Shown: positions 9,576-19,162, counted from the first letter of the stretch. The stretch is DNA of 64,000 bases from CAWKAO01 sp963847665 (GCA_963847665.1 CAWKAO010000003.1:248001-312000); one strand, 5' to 3'. Notes: generated by a model from the letters alone, not told the origin. Numbers and translations: made by a program.

Positions 9576-10635
9576 TTAATCTTCAGGTTTAAAAAGGACT
9601 TTGTTAAAAACCTGCTTTTTATTGAACATCATATCAAATGCTTCCATACATTGCTCAAGCCTGTATCTATGGGAGATCACAGGATTACATTTTATCCTGC
9701 CTGAATTCATAAATAAAAGTGCACTCTGCCACTCATTTACAGGAAGCGGTGAGATAAGTGAGTTCCATGCACCAGAGATCTCCAATTCATCCCTTAATAT
9801 CCTGCTCAATATTGCGTTGGGTATGGTTAGATCATCATAGGAGATACCGCAGAGTACGACCCTGCCCGAGCTTTCTCACCGATTCTATCGCCTGGATCTG
9901 TGAGATCTTTGAACCAGCAAGTTCTATGACTGCATCAAGTCCACGATTGCCGGAGATCTTCTTGATCATTTCCGGAGGATTTTCTTTTTTTGCATTGATA
10001 CAGACATCGGCACCCAGCCTTTCGGCCAGCTCCAGTTTCTCGTCAAATATATCAACCGCATAAATAGCGCTGCACCCTGAATATCTTAGCCACTGTGTTG
10101 CAATAAGGCCGATTGCGCCAAGGCCATAGATCCCTGCGATCTGGCCGGGCTCCAGTTTGGCCTTCCTGACTGCATGAAGTGCTACTGCTACAGGATCTGT
10201 CATCGCACCGGATTCAAAATCGACATTTAATGGAAGTCTCATGACATTATCTTCATTTACTCTTATATATTCCGCCATTGCCCCGTCTATTCTTGATCCA
10301 TAATAAGAGTAGTCATTGCAGAGGACATGCTGCCCTATTCTGCAGTAATCGCATTTGCCGCAGGGTACAAGTGGCATTACTGTGACCCTGTCCCCGACTT
10401 TCAAGACACTCTGTGAAGATCCTGTTGCTTCTACAGTTCCCGAAAACTCATGACCGATAGTAATCGGATGCCTGTAGGCACCTTTTACCATCACACGCAT
10501 AAGATCAGAACCGCAGACCCCGCATGCTTTTACTTTGACTATTGCTTCATTTTCATTTTCGATCTCTGGCCTGTCGATCTCAACACACCTAAGATCTCCT
10601 GGCGCAAATAATTGTACAGCTCTCATATTTGCCAT
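9576..10635 (-). CDS. Zinc-dependent alcohol/sorbitol-type dehydrogenase, reading frame interrupted
   Basis: Two frames together encode a 352-residue MDR dehydrogenase. The first (from 10635) holds CGVCGSDLMR and GHEFSG for the catalytic zinc, a CGKCDYCRIGQHVLC structural-zinc loop and the GLGAIG Rossmann motif, and ends after KLGQGRTLRYLL. The second continues the family sequence VLCGISYDDL to the end. One extra base (or two missing) near 9855-9862 separates them. Because secY, rpsE and glnS in this window show the same kind of lesion, a sequencing error is more likely than a dead gene. It lies between deoC and the kinase gene, and probably handles an aldehyde or ketose of the pathway. Confidence 0.75.
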
Positions 10636-10716
10636 TATCTTTCCTGCCTATATCTATCTATCAATAATCAAAAAATCTTTGTAAGGTTATTACTACTGTG
10701 TTTTTTTATGCTTATA

Positions 10717-11526
10717 TTAAGATGAACCCTTATGCTGGCCCTGGAGAATATTAATAGATTTACTGGTCCCAAGCCTGCATAGATTATTATCTCCCAGTGT
10801 GCATGCACCTGCATCAAGCATCGCTTTCGCTTCTTTATAATTACCGATCCCGCCTGAAGCCTTCACCCCGATATTTGGGCCCACAGCCCTTCTCATCAAT
10901 TTGATATCTTCAGCAGTAGCACCCCCGGATGAAAATCCGGTTGAAGTCTTTACAAAATCTGCGCCAGCATCCTTGGCGATCTCACATGCACGGGTCTTCT
11001 CCTCATCTGTAAGCAGGCAGGCCTCGATTATGACCTTGACAGCAGCTTTTCCCCTGGCTGCTAAAACTACTTCTTCGATGTCTGCCCTGACCCTGGTGAA
11101 ATCCCTTGATTTTAATGCACCGATATTTATTACCATATCGATCTCTCTGGCACCGTTTTCAATAGCTTCCTTTGCCTCAAAGACCTTGGTCCTTGTAGTG
11201 GTGGCACCAAGTGGAAATCCTACCACGGAACATACAGGTATTCCTGACCCTTTTAGACTTTCAACAGCAAGGATGACATTGCCTGAATTTATGCACACTG
11301 ATGCAAACCCGTATTCTACAGCTTCATGGCACAGCTGCTTGACCTGGTCATATGTCGCTTCAGGTTTTAATAATGTATGGTCGATCATTTTAGCAAGTTT
11401 TCTTAATTCGCTGTCGTCTTGCATTACCTGTGAAGTTCCTGAGGCTAAAGAGGGAACTTCATTTTTTAATCTTAAAATAACTTCCTGGGATATTCTTTCA
11501 ACCAGTTTGTCCAAATCATTTTCCAT
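10717..11526 (-). CDS. deoC: Deoxyribose-phosphate aldolase with a candidate microcompartment-targeting N-terminus
   Basis: A 269-residue class I aldolase. The catalytic core starts near residue 40 ([11 protein letters not shown]) and has EIDMVINIG with the proton-relay Asp, the Schiff-base Lys in FVKTSTGFS and the activating Lys in VKASGGI. DeoC splits 2-deoxyribose-5-phosphate into glyceraldehyde-3-phosphate and acetaldehyde. The first 22 or so residues form an amphipathic helix ([15 protein letters not shown]) joined by a Ser/Gly/Gln linker, absent from plain DeoC and typical of encapsulation peptides of microcompartment cargo. With the shell gene in the same operon, encapsulation is a strong inference. 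GGAG lies seven bases before the ATG. First gene of the operon. Confidence 0.92.
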   Translation of the reverse strand: MENDLDKLVERISQEVILRLKNEVPSLASGTSQVMQDDSELRKLAKMIDHTLLKPEATYDQVKQLCHEAVEYGFASVCINSGNVILAVESLKGSGIPVCSVVGFPLGATTTRTKVFEAKEAIENGAREIDMVINIGALKSRDFTRVRADIEEVVLAARGKAAVKVIIEACLLTDEEKTRACEIAKDAGADFVKTSTGFSSGGATAEDIKLMRRAVGPNIGVKASGGIGNYKEAKAMLDAGACTLGDNNLCRLGTSKSINILQGQHKGSS

Positions 11527-11646
11527 AATATTGCTCCAGATGGTTAGATTTTAAAAGTAGATTATTGCTTTAGTATATGAAAAATTTTTTTTAAATCCAA
11601 TTATAAAAATTCCTGATCACTATAGTAAAAATCTATTTGTTATAAA

Positions 11647-11688
11647 ATTAATTACAGTATTGTAATTAATTGCAATTTATTATATAAT
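11647..11688 (+). promoter_or_regulatory. Operator dyad overlapping the SorC-type regulator promoter
   Basis: ATTAATTAC (11647-11655) and GTAATTAAT (11662-11670) form a perfect nine-base inverted repeat with a six-base spacer. On the plus strand TTGTAA (11661-11666) and TATAAT (11683-11688), 16 bases apart, make a good promoter whose -35 lies inside the dyad. The site is midway between the divergent deoC operon and the regulator gene, as expected for an autoregulatory operator. Binding is not shown. Confidence 0.55.
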
Positions 11689-11706
11689 CCAGTAAAACAA
11701 ATTGTC

Positions 11707-11759
11707 AAGTATTTTAGTGGCATTTCCAGTTTTTTTGATTATCAAAAATGCAAATACTT
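11707..11759 (+). promoter_or_regulatory. Nested inverted repeat in the leader of the SorC-type regulator gene
   Basis: AAGTATTT (11707-11714) pairs with AAATACTT (11752-11759), and inside it GCATTT (11720-11725) pairs with AAATGC (11746-11751). The repeat would lie in the 5' leader of the plus-strand transcript if the promoter just upstream is used. It may be a second operator or an RNA hairpin; it does not resemble a terminator because no U-run follows. Confidence 0.35.
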
Positions 11760-11781
11760 AAAAACAAAACTCTTTTACCAT

Positions 11782-12729
11782 ATGGAAAATTTTGATCTTG
11801 ATCTAATAATAAAGGTCTGCAACCTTAAATATAAGGAAAAGATGCAGCAAAATGAGATAGCAAGACTTCTCAAGCTTTCAACCGCTAAAGTTACCCGGAT
11901 ATTACAGAAAGCTTTTGACCTGGAGATCATAAAGGTAAATATAGTAGATATAAAAAATGAGACAACAACGCTTGAAAGTGACCTTGAAAAAAAATTTGGG
12001 TTGCGCAGGGTTTTGCTGGTCAGAGAACAGGATGATGCAAATAATGAGAACAGTATGAAAAAAATGATAGGCCAGCGTATAGCAAATTACCTTCTAAATA
12101 TCATAGAAGATAAAGACTGCTTGGGTATCTCACACAGTTCCACTGTAAGAGAGTGTATCTATGCACTGCCTCTAAAGATCCAAAAAAAAGTCGATGTAGT
12201 ACAGATGCTTGGTGGTTCATACAACCTGACATTTGAAGGCCTTGATGCTACAAGGGAGCTTTCTGATAAATTCAGTGTTTCGCCGCATATCATCTATGCC
12301 CCGCTTTTTGTAGATAATAGCGATATAAAAAAATCAATACTCAGCGATAGCAGTATAAAGAGGACATTTGAATATTTCAATAATATAAATATCGCCATCG
12401 TAGGTATCGGCTCCTTTTACCCTGTCGGCTCATCTACAATATTCAGGTCTGGTGACCTTTCAAAAAAAGAGATCACAGAGCTTCAAAAAAATAATGTGGC
12501 TGGAGATGTATTCGGGCATTTCTTTAATTCGGACGGCAACTTCTGCAGGACCTCAGTAGAGGATAGGATTATCACCATACCTGTTGAAAACATAATGAAT
12601 ATTGACTACCGTATGGGCGCAGCAGCTGGCACCTCAAAATTTAATGCGATTTACAGTGCACTTTCAGGAAAACTGATCAGCATACTTGCAACAGATGAAA
12701 AGACCGGCAGGAAGCTTTTGAGTGCTTAA
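11782..12729 (+). CDS. SorC/DeoR-type sugar-phosphate-responsive transcriptional regulator
   Basis: A 315-residue protein with an N-terminal helix-turn-helix (about residues 20-48, QNEIARLLKLSTAKVTRIL) and a C-terminal SorC sugar-binding domain, with the family segments VQMLGG, IVGIG, GDVFGHFF and the MGAAAGTSK phosphosugar loop. SorC-family proteins usually respond to a phosphorylated pathway intermediate. The gene is divergent from the deoC-rhaA-shell operon and shares a 255-bp control region with it, so it is very likely its regulator. No clear Shine-Dalgarno precedes the ATG. Confidence 0.85.
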   Translation: MENFDLDLIIKVCNLKYKEKMQQNEIARLLKLSTAKVTRILQKAFDLEIIKVNIVDIKNETTTLESDLEKKFGLRRVLLVREQDDANNENSMKKMIGQRIANYLLNIIEDKDCLGISHSSTVRECIYALPLKIQKKVDVVQMLGGSYNLTFEGLDATRELSDKFSVSPHIIYAPLFVDNSDIKKSILSDSSIKRTFEYFNNINIAIVGIGSFYPVGSSTIFRSGDLSKKEITELQKNNVAGDVFGHFFNSDGNFCRTSVEDRIITIPVENIMNIDYRMGAAAGTSKFNAIYSALSGKLISILATDEKTGRKLLSA

Positions 12730-12776
12730 ACTTCTAAGTATTCACTTTATTTCTAAAAAAATATATTCAGACTAAA

Positions 12777-13757
12777 TCAGATCAATTTTAATACAAAAAG
12801 CCATGCTGAGAGTGTTACTGCCGAGATCATTGTGGTTGTGATTATCGCAGATGATACAAAATCATGATCTGTGCTGTATTTTATACTCTGTATATATGTC
12901 GCGACTGCTACAGGACTTGCAAAAAGAATACATACCGTATTTCTATCAATGGCATCTATTTTAAAGACAAAAACACTGAAAAGCAGGGCTATCGCAGGAA
13001 AGACAAGAAGTTTTAATACATTTAAGATCGAAAGATATTTTAGATTGTTTTTAATATGATTAAATTTGAATGATGCCCCGATGGATATCAATGCAAGAGG
13101 TACAGCTATCCCTGCGAGTATTTCAAATATCTTGTCAATAGGCCCTGGCACACTTACCCCAAAATAGGAAATAAGGATACCGGCAATCACTGCTATTATG
13201 ACCGGATCAGTAAATATTTCCCTCAATAAAAAAGAAGCTGATATCTTTTTAACCGCACCCAGGACCATTCCCGTTTCTGTATCTGGCCTTCTAAAAAAAT
13301 AGAAAAACAATGCTGTCGATATTATATTAAGCGGTAGAAGAGCCGCAATAACTATTCCTGCTTTCGCAGCAGCTATCGATCCAAATGCATAAAGCAGTAT
13401 CGGCAGCCCAATAAAAGCCATGTTATTCCTGTAGGAAGATACGATCACGGCACCTTTAAAGCCTCTTTCCAGTTTTGAGAAATAAAAAGAAATAAAGACC
13501 AAAAACATAAAAGAAAAATATGTGGAGAAAATGACTTTCAAAATATTGACATCAAAAATATCGCTGAACCTGCTTCCTGAGATCACACGAAAAACAAGTG
13601 CAGAAAGCCCGAGATTATAGGTAAGTTTATTTAAAACTGGTACATTTTCTTCAGTTATAAAGCCTCTACGTTTTATCAAGAACCCGATCGCTACAACCAC
13701 AAATACCGGTGCTGTGATACCGATGACTTCAAGGATAATAGCAGAAAAGCTGCTCAT
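12777..13757 (-). CDS. AEC (auxin efflux carrier) family permease
   Basis: A 326-residue integral membrane protein with about ten hydrophobic segments in two halves, including the N-terminal FVVVAIGFLIKRRG and the central SYFGVSVPGPIDKIFEILAG regions typical of bacterial AEC transporters. Family members move small organic anions such as malate or other carboxylates. It overlaps the upstream prenyl synthase gene by four bases and is the last gene of the aldolase-like/radical SAM operon, so it may export or import a molecule of that pathway; this is inference. Confidence 0.8.
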   Translation of the reverse strand: MSSFSAIILEVIGITAPVFVVVAIGFLIKRRGFITEENVPVLNKLTYNLGLSALVFRVISGSRFSDIFDVNILKVIFSTYFSFMFLVFISFYFSKLERGFKGAVIVSSYRNNMAFIGLPILLYAFGSIAAAKAGIVIAALLPLNIISTALFFYFFRRPDTETGMVLGAVKKISASFLLREIFTDPVIIAVIAGILISYFGVSVPGPIDKIFEILAGIAVPLALISIGASFKFNHIKNNLKYLSILNVLKLLVFPAIALLFSVFVFKIDAIDRNTVCILFASPVAVATYIQSIKYSTDHDFVSSAIITTTMISAVTLSAWLFVLKLI

Positions 13758-14752
13758 CTTATAAGTTCCTTTCCATGCTGTATGACATCACATACGACTA
13801 ACAGTGATTCCCTCCTCTTTTTGCCTTCCAGGGTCCCTACTGTCTCTCTTGCTTCATTAAGAAAATAAAAAAATTTTTGTCTTGCCTTTGCAATTGCATC
13901 AGTGCTCTCCAGCGATTTTAAAACATCAATAAGATCTCGCTCAGAAATATCTTTTTTATTTGCCAGCAGGGCGATCTTTTTCTTAAATCCCTTATCCTGC
14001 ATCGCATATATAAATGGCAATGTTATATTTCCCTGCCGGAAATCATTACCCACAGATTTTCCTATTTTTATGGAATTCCTGCTCAGATCGATGTCTATGA
14101 GGTCATCATTTATCTGGAAAGATATCCCTACAAACTCACCAAATCTTCTCATACTTTCTATGTCTTTTTCACTGGATTCAGATAGGATACCTCCAAGTAC
14201 GCAGCTGAGCTTAAAAAGTGAAGACGTCTTTTCATTGATCTTTTTAAAATAGACATCCTCTGATTGCCTAAGGTCTTTTTTTGTCTTAAGCTGGTCAAAT
14301 TCCCCCTTGACCAGATGATTTGCAGCATCTGACATCTCAATCAGCATCCTGGCATTTTTATAGTTGTTTAGAAGCGAAAAAGTATGTGTAAAAAGATAAT
14401 CCCCCACATACTTTGCAGTATCATTATCATAGATGTGGTGAATCGTACTTTTACCGCGCCTGAGAAGGGATCGGTCAATTATATCATCATGGATAAGGGA
14501 TGCCGTATGTATTATCTCTATTGCAGCAGCTGCGGGGAGCAGGTAATCAATGTCATAATCATCATTTTTTGCACAGATGAAAAGAAGTGAAGGCCTTATC
14601 CTCTTTCCACCAGCATTTAAAGTGCTTCTTATCGCTTTACTTAAAATACCGTTTGTGCCCGATGTAAAAGAATCAAGAAATTTTTCAAGCTTTTTTAAAT
14701 CATCCCTTAAAAAACTAAGAGCTGAAAGGTCGGGTGACAGATTTTTTTTCAT
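13754..14752 (-). CDS. Polyprenyl diphosphate synthase (trans-isoprenyl, medium or long chain)
   Basis: A 332-residue all-alpha isoprenoid synthase with both Asp-rich motifs: DDIID (in LIHDDIIDRS) near residue 93 and DDLID near residue 216, plus a GGKRIRP start segment and KSVGNDFRQGNITLP. It should extend an allylic diphosphate with isopentenyl diphosphate; chain length cannot be fixed from sequence, although IspB/HepT-like enzymes are closest in layout. It overlaps its neighbours by four bases on both sides, so it is tightly co-translated with the radical SAM gene and the permease. Confidence 0.88.
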   Translation of the reverse strand: MKKNLSPDLSALSFLRDDLKKLEKFLDSFTSGTNGILSKAIRSTLNAGGKRIRPSLLFICAKNDDYDIDYLLPAAAAIEIIHTASLIHDDIIDRSLLRRGKSTIHHIYDNDTAKYVGDYLFTHTFSLLNNYKNARMLIEMSDAANHLVKGEFDQLKTKKDLRQSEDVYFKKINEKTSSLFKLSCVLGGILSESSEKDIESMRRFGEFVGISFQINDDLIDIDLSRNSIKIGKSVGNDFRQGNITLPFIYAMQDKGFKKKIALLANKKDISERDLIDVLKSLESTDAIAKARQKFFYFLNEARETVGTLEGKKRRESLLVVCDVIQHGKELIR

Positions 14753-16507
14753 TTTGTGTTAAGTGAAGTTTTTAATATTTTAAGCCAGTTGAATTTTCTA
14801 TTCGAAAAAGGGAACTCAAGCTCTTTTTTATCACATACCGTCGAGAGGCTATATTTATATGTCCTGTCCTTAAGCAGCATCAATTCAGATTCTCTCTGGT
14901 CCTTATCTCTAATTATCATTATCTTATCTATTTCTTTCATTATCTCCACGGCCTTTTTAATTCGCATCTCGTTTTTTTGCATTGTCTCAGCTGTGATAGA
15001 CCCAGCTTTGCCTTTTAACCTGTTTAATCCAATAGCTGCTTCATATGTACTGTAAACAAGTTCATCCTGTGAGATATATTTACTTTCATAATTCAGGATA
15101 TACTTCCAGGAGGGCCGTGTTATGGCCTCAATATGCTCTTTAAGCGTAGTTGCAAGCAGCCTGTAGCCAAAAGATCCAGGGTCTTCAAATATCCTGCTGC
15201 CGGGGTCAAGAAATGGCGCCATTGGGGAGATAAAAGGCATAAATCTCTTATCCCATTTAAGCCTTTCATAGACTTCAGTACAGAAACTGACAGTGTCAAG
15301 GATAGATCCCTTTGTCTGGTACGGAAGCCCTGTCATAAAATAAAGATCAAACCTTAGCGCACCTTTGCTGAGAGCATACTCTATACTGCTTATCATCTCA
15401 GCATTAGTATATTTTTTTCCCATCTTGTCCCTTACAGCTTCTTCATGGGAGTCTGCCGATATCTCATAACAGACTTTTGAAAATACTTCTGCAGCTTCAT
15501 CAAAAAACCAGTTTTCAGGAGGAGAAAAAAATTCAAAAAAGATCTGGATATTTTTGTCCAGATCACGGGCAAATCTGAAAAATTCCATTACATACTGTCT
15601 GCCGTTGCTGTTAAGATCACCCAGGAGAAATATCGGCGAATCAATATACTCTCTTATCTTTTTTATTTCACTTACGAGTTTTTTTGGATCCCTGAATGCA
15701 GGCTCTGTCCTGTTTCCAAACAGGTTAAACGCTGACTTTGAACCCCCGCAATTCGCACAATTATTATTACAACCCCTTACAACAGGAATTGTGGTAATCG
15801 GATACCTGAACCAGTCACTAAATGGCACTATACCTTTTAGGTCTCTGTATTTGAGAACATGACGGAACATAATGCTGTAATCAAAATCTATCTCATCAAG
15901 GTCGGCAGAAATGCACTCTATGGGATTTATATGAGGACCGCTGCCGGTCTTAAAAACCAGATTAGGTATTTTTTTTAGCTCTCCTGAAGACTTTTCATCA
16001 TTTACAAAAGTGCCGCTCTGACGAGTTGCAGATCGTTTTTTTAAAAGGCTGATGAGCCTGAATAGCGGCTCTTCAGTCGAGTCACCTCTTAAAATGAAAT
16101 CCACCTGGTCAAATCCTATAAGTTCTTCATAAAAGTATGAGGAAGAAAATCCCCCAAATATCACAGGAGTGGAAGGATGATACTTTTTGACTATCTGCAG
16201 CAACTTCTGTAGATCCCTGGCAGTGAGGCAGCCAGTGAAGATCTATCCCGAATGCAACAGGATTCAGTTTCTTTATATATTCTTCTGCATCAAAATCCGG
16301 TTCATTATACATCCTGTATGCAAGGTTTATGATCCTTACTGAAATTCCCCGCTTCGTAAGATAATTGGCCATGGTAAGAAAACCTATGGGATACATCTCA
16401 AAAATAGGTGTCGAGGGTACAAGGTCACTCATGGGACCAAACATTATACTTTTTTTCCTAAAATCATACACGCTTGGTGCATGCAATAAGATCAGGTCTG
16501 GTTTCAT
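14749..16507 (-). CDS. B12-binding-domain radical SAM protein, reading frame interrupted
   Basis: Two frames join to a protein of about 585 residues. The N-terminal frame (from 16507) opens with DLILLHAPSVYDFRKK and carries a cobalamin-binding-like Rossmann region; the second supplies the rest, including the radical SAM cluster motif CNNNCANC and a TGLPYQTKGS segment. One extra base near 16201-16210 splits them. The start resembles the B12-SAM family called Ta0216-like in TIGRFAM, known mainly from anaerobes and archaea, with no established reaction. It follows the aldolase-like gene by four bases and overlaps the prenyl synthase gene by four, suggesting that it modifies a related substrate. 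Confidence 0.78.
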
Positions 16508-16511
16508 ATAT

Positions 16512-17423
16512 TTAAGAAATACCTTTTATTTTTTTTAATACAGCTACTGTTATCTCATCGACAAGCCTTAATTTTGAAGCCATGTTTTTACTTCCAAAAA
16601 CACCTATGCTTTTTTCAACTTCCTCCATGAATCCTTCACGCTGGGCGTTTAGGACCTCGATGATGTCAGGATCATTACTATTAATAAGGCCCTTCATTTT
16701 AGCAAGAGCCCTGTCTGCACTTCGTCCATAAATGTGCATTTTATTAAGCCCGGCCTTGAAAGCCTGCCTTAAACCCTCATCAGAAACCCCCGATCCACCG
16801 TGCAGGGACAGGTATCTGCCTGTCTTTCCCTTTATTTCCTTAAGAAGTCCAAGGTCTATTTCTGATGTCTTATTACTACCAGTGGTCGCCTTGCTGACAA
16901 CATCGACACTTAAAACATCGATCCTGGTCCTTTCACAAAATTCAACAGCAGAATCTATATAGGCCCTTTTCCATAGATCACTGTCTTTTGTTCCCGAAAT
17001 ATTATTTTTTAAGCAGACATCCGACTCGATCATGTTCCCTGCTGCATGGACCATCTCCACTATATTTTGTGTTCTTTTCACCTTTGTCTCAAAATCCCAT
17101 TCAGGCTCTCCAATATACATTATAGAGGTAAAACCGTACCTGACAGCATCGATCACCTGGGCTGTATTTACTGCATTATCCAGATGAAGTATAACCGGTA
17201 CATCTGTCTTAGCTGCTCTCTTCTTAATAGCGTCTGCAGCAGTCTCGATATCTGTATATTTGAAATGAGGTGGGTGGATGGTTATACAAACAGGACTATT
17301 TGAGTGCCCGGCAGCTTCTATGACTCCATCAATACTTTCAAGGCTTATCACATTAAAACACCCTATTGCATAACCATTCTTATCTGCATCTTCAATATAT
17401 TGTTTTAATTTTACTAAAGCCAT
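16512..17423 (-). CDS. Class II aldolase-like protein lacking zinc ligands (FbaA/GatY fold)
   Basis: A 303-residue protein that aligns over its whole length with class II fructose/tagatose-bisphosphate aldolases: GCFNV near the start, HLDNA where the family has HLDHG, and LHGGSG with a GLNKMHIYG segment near the end. The catalytic Asp of HLDxx is kept, but the zinc His after it is Asn, and the usual GTAHG zinc His is missing (the region reads SKATTG); only the His of LHGGSG remains. An ordinary metal-dependent aldol reaction is therefore doubtful. First gene of the operon with the radical SAM, prenyl synthase and permease genes. Confidence 0.75.
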   Translation of the reverse strand: MALVKLKQYIEDADKNGYAIGCFNVISLESIDGVIEAAGHSNSPVCITIHPPHFKYTDIETAADAIKKRAAKTDVPVILHLDNAVNTAQVIDAVRYGFTSIMYIGEPEWDFETKVKRTQNIVEMVHAAGNMIESDVCLKNNISGTKDSDLWKRAYIDSAVEFCERTRIDVLSVDVVSKATTGSNKTSEIDLGLLKEIKGKTGRYLSLHGGSGVSDEGLRQAFKAGLNKMHIYGRSADRALAKMKGLINSNDPDIIEVLNAQREGFMEEVEKSIGVFGSKNMASKLRLVDEITVAVLKKIKGIS

Positions 17424-17602
17424 CTAGTGTCTCCTGGTGCTATATCACTTTTTGTTCTTATAGTAAAAATGATATATTAACATTAAAAAGTACTCAATGA
17501 AATATTTTCAAAACCCTGATGGCTGAAGAGTATATTTTAATGACAATTCCTGAGATAATCTAAATATACATAATGATCTTTAAATAAATTATTTTAATCT
17601 TC

Positions 17603-19162
17603 ATGAATGATCTAAAAAAAAGAATATGCCGATATGAAAACTCCCTGTGGCTAGCTACCACACCCGATACATATTTCCCCCTACTTAAAAAGAATGAAAA
17701 AATAGAAGTAGATGTCGCAGTGGTCGGTGCCGGAATTGCGGGCATTACAACTGCTTTACTTTTAAAAAAAGAGGGTCTTACAGTCGCTTTACTTGAATCA
17801 GAAAAGGTCGCAACTGGTGTTTCCGGGTACACAAGCGGGAAAATAACCGCGCAGCATATCCTTATATATGCTTACCTGACAAGAAAGTTTGGATATGAGC
17901 TTGCAAAACAATATGCTGATGCAAATATTTCTGCGATCTTGAAAATAAAAGGACTAATCAAAGAATATAAGATAGATTGTGACTTCTTTAACAAGACAGC
18001 CTTTACTTATGCTGAAAAAGATGAAACCCTTAAGGCCGTAAAATTAGAGGTAGAAGCTGCCAGGAATCTTGGACTTCCTGCTGACTTTACAGATGATATC
18101 GAACTTCCGATCCCTGCAAAAGGTGCTGTTTATTTTACCGGACAGGGACAGTTCCATCCCCGCAAGTATCTTCTGGCGCTGGTAAAAGAAATACCTGGAA
18201 ATGGCAGTTATGTCTTTGAAAAGACTAGAGCTACAGGTTTAAAGGAAGGTGTTCCATGCATTCTTAATACTGACAAGGGGGAAATACTGGCAAAGGATAT
18301 TGTCATATCGACACATTTTCCATTCTATGATAAGCCAGGCCAGTATTATGACAGGATGGAAGCAGGTAGGATCTACTCTTTTGCAATGAAGATTAACGGA
18401 CCATTTCCAGACGGAATCTTTATAAGTGCAGAAAAAGAAATTTATTCCTTCAGGTCCCAGCTCTACAGGGGAGGAGAGCTCATAATCGCAGGTGGACAGG
18501 AGCATATTACCGGCCAGGTGGAAGATACCACGATGAGATTCCAGCTACTATATGAATATGTAAAACAATTTTTCGATATCGATCATGTTGAATTCTGCTG
18601 GTCTTCACAGGATAACAATACATTAGACATGGTCCCCTATATTGGCAGATATCTTCCTGATTCAAGGCATTTGTTTGTAGCAACCGGATTTAACGGCTGG
18701 GGTATGACTCATGGGACTATTTCAGCGATGATAATAAAGGACTTCATAGCAGGGAACAGTAACCCATGGAAAGACATCTATGATCCTGGAAGGTTTAAGC
18801 TTTTAAAAAAGAAAAGAAGTTCCACTGATAATAATCAGACCCATAGTGAAGTCAGAGTTGAAGAATACAGGATAATCGAACCTGAAAGATTTTTATCCGG
18901 CATTAAAAAGGATGAAGGTAAAATCATTGAAATAGAAGGAAAAAAGATTGCACTCTTTAAGACCAAGGAAGGTGATGGGATATTTCTGGATCCAGTATGT
19001 CCCCACATGGGTTGCCTTGTAAGGTTCAATCCCGCAGAAAAATCATGGGACTGTCCCTGTCATGGGTCAAGATTTCATTATGATGGAAGACTTTTAAATT
19101 CTCCTGCGCTTAAAGACCTAAAAATTATCCTGAAGTATAAAAAGAAGAAAAGCTTAAAATGA
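17603..19162 (+). CDS. FAD-dependent oxidoreductase with C-terminal Rieske domain
   Basis: A 519-residue fusion. Residues of about 37-75 hold the dinucleotide-binding motif (VVGAGIAGITTALLLKKEG) of a DAO-type FAD domain, with a TGFNGWGMTHG segment closing that domain. The last 100 or so residues are a Rieske [2Fe-2S] domain with C-x-H (CPHMGC) and C-x2-H (CPCHGS). Such proteins oxidise amines or small organic substrates and pass electrons through the Rieske centre; the substrate is unknown. It is a single gene divergent from the aldolase-like operon and convergent with glnS. Confidence 0.85.
   Translation: MNDLKKRICRYENSLWLATTPDTYFPLLKKNEKIEVDVAVVGAGIAGITTALLLKKEGLTVALLESEKVATGVSGYTSGKITAQHILIYAYLTRKFGYELAKQYADANISAILKIKGLIKEYKIDCDFFNKTAFTYAEKDETLKAVKLEVEAARNLGLPADFTDDIELPIPAKGAVYFTGQGQFHPRKYLLALVKEIPGNGSYVFEKTRATGLKEGVPCILNTDKGEILAKDIVISTHFPFYDKPGQYYDRMEAGRIYSFAMKINGPFPDGIFISAEKEIYSFRSQLYRGGELIIAGGQEHITGQVEDTTMRFQLLYEYVKQFFDIDHVEFCWSSQDNNTLDMVPYIGRYLPDSRHLFVATGFNGWGMTHGTISAMIIKDFIAGNSNPWKDIYDPGRFKLLKKKRSSTDNNQTHSEVRVEEYRIIEPERFLSGIKKDEGKIIEIEGKKIALFKTKEGDGIFLDPVCPHMGCLVRFNPAEKSWDCPCHGSRFHYDGRLLNSPALKDLKIILKYKKKKSLK

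Noticed and set aside
10901..11554. Long antisense reading frame (217 codons) over deoC
   Set aside because: It is the mirror of a conserved aldolase gene, with low-complexity Ser/Ala/Thr-rich content and no motif.
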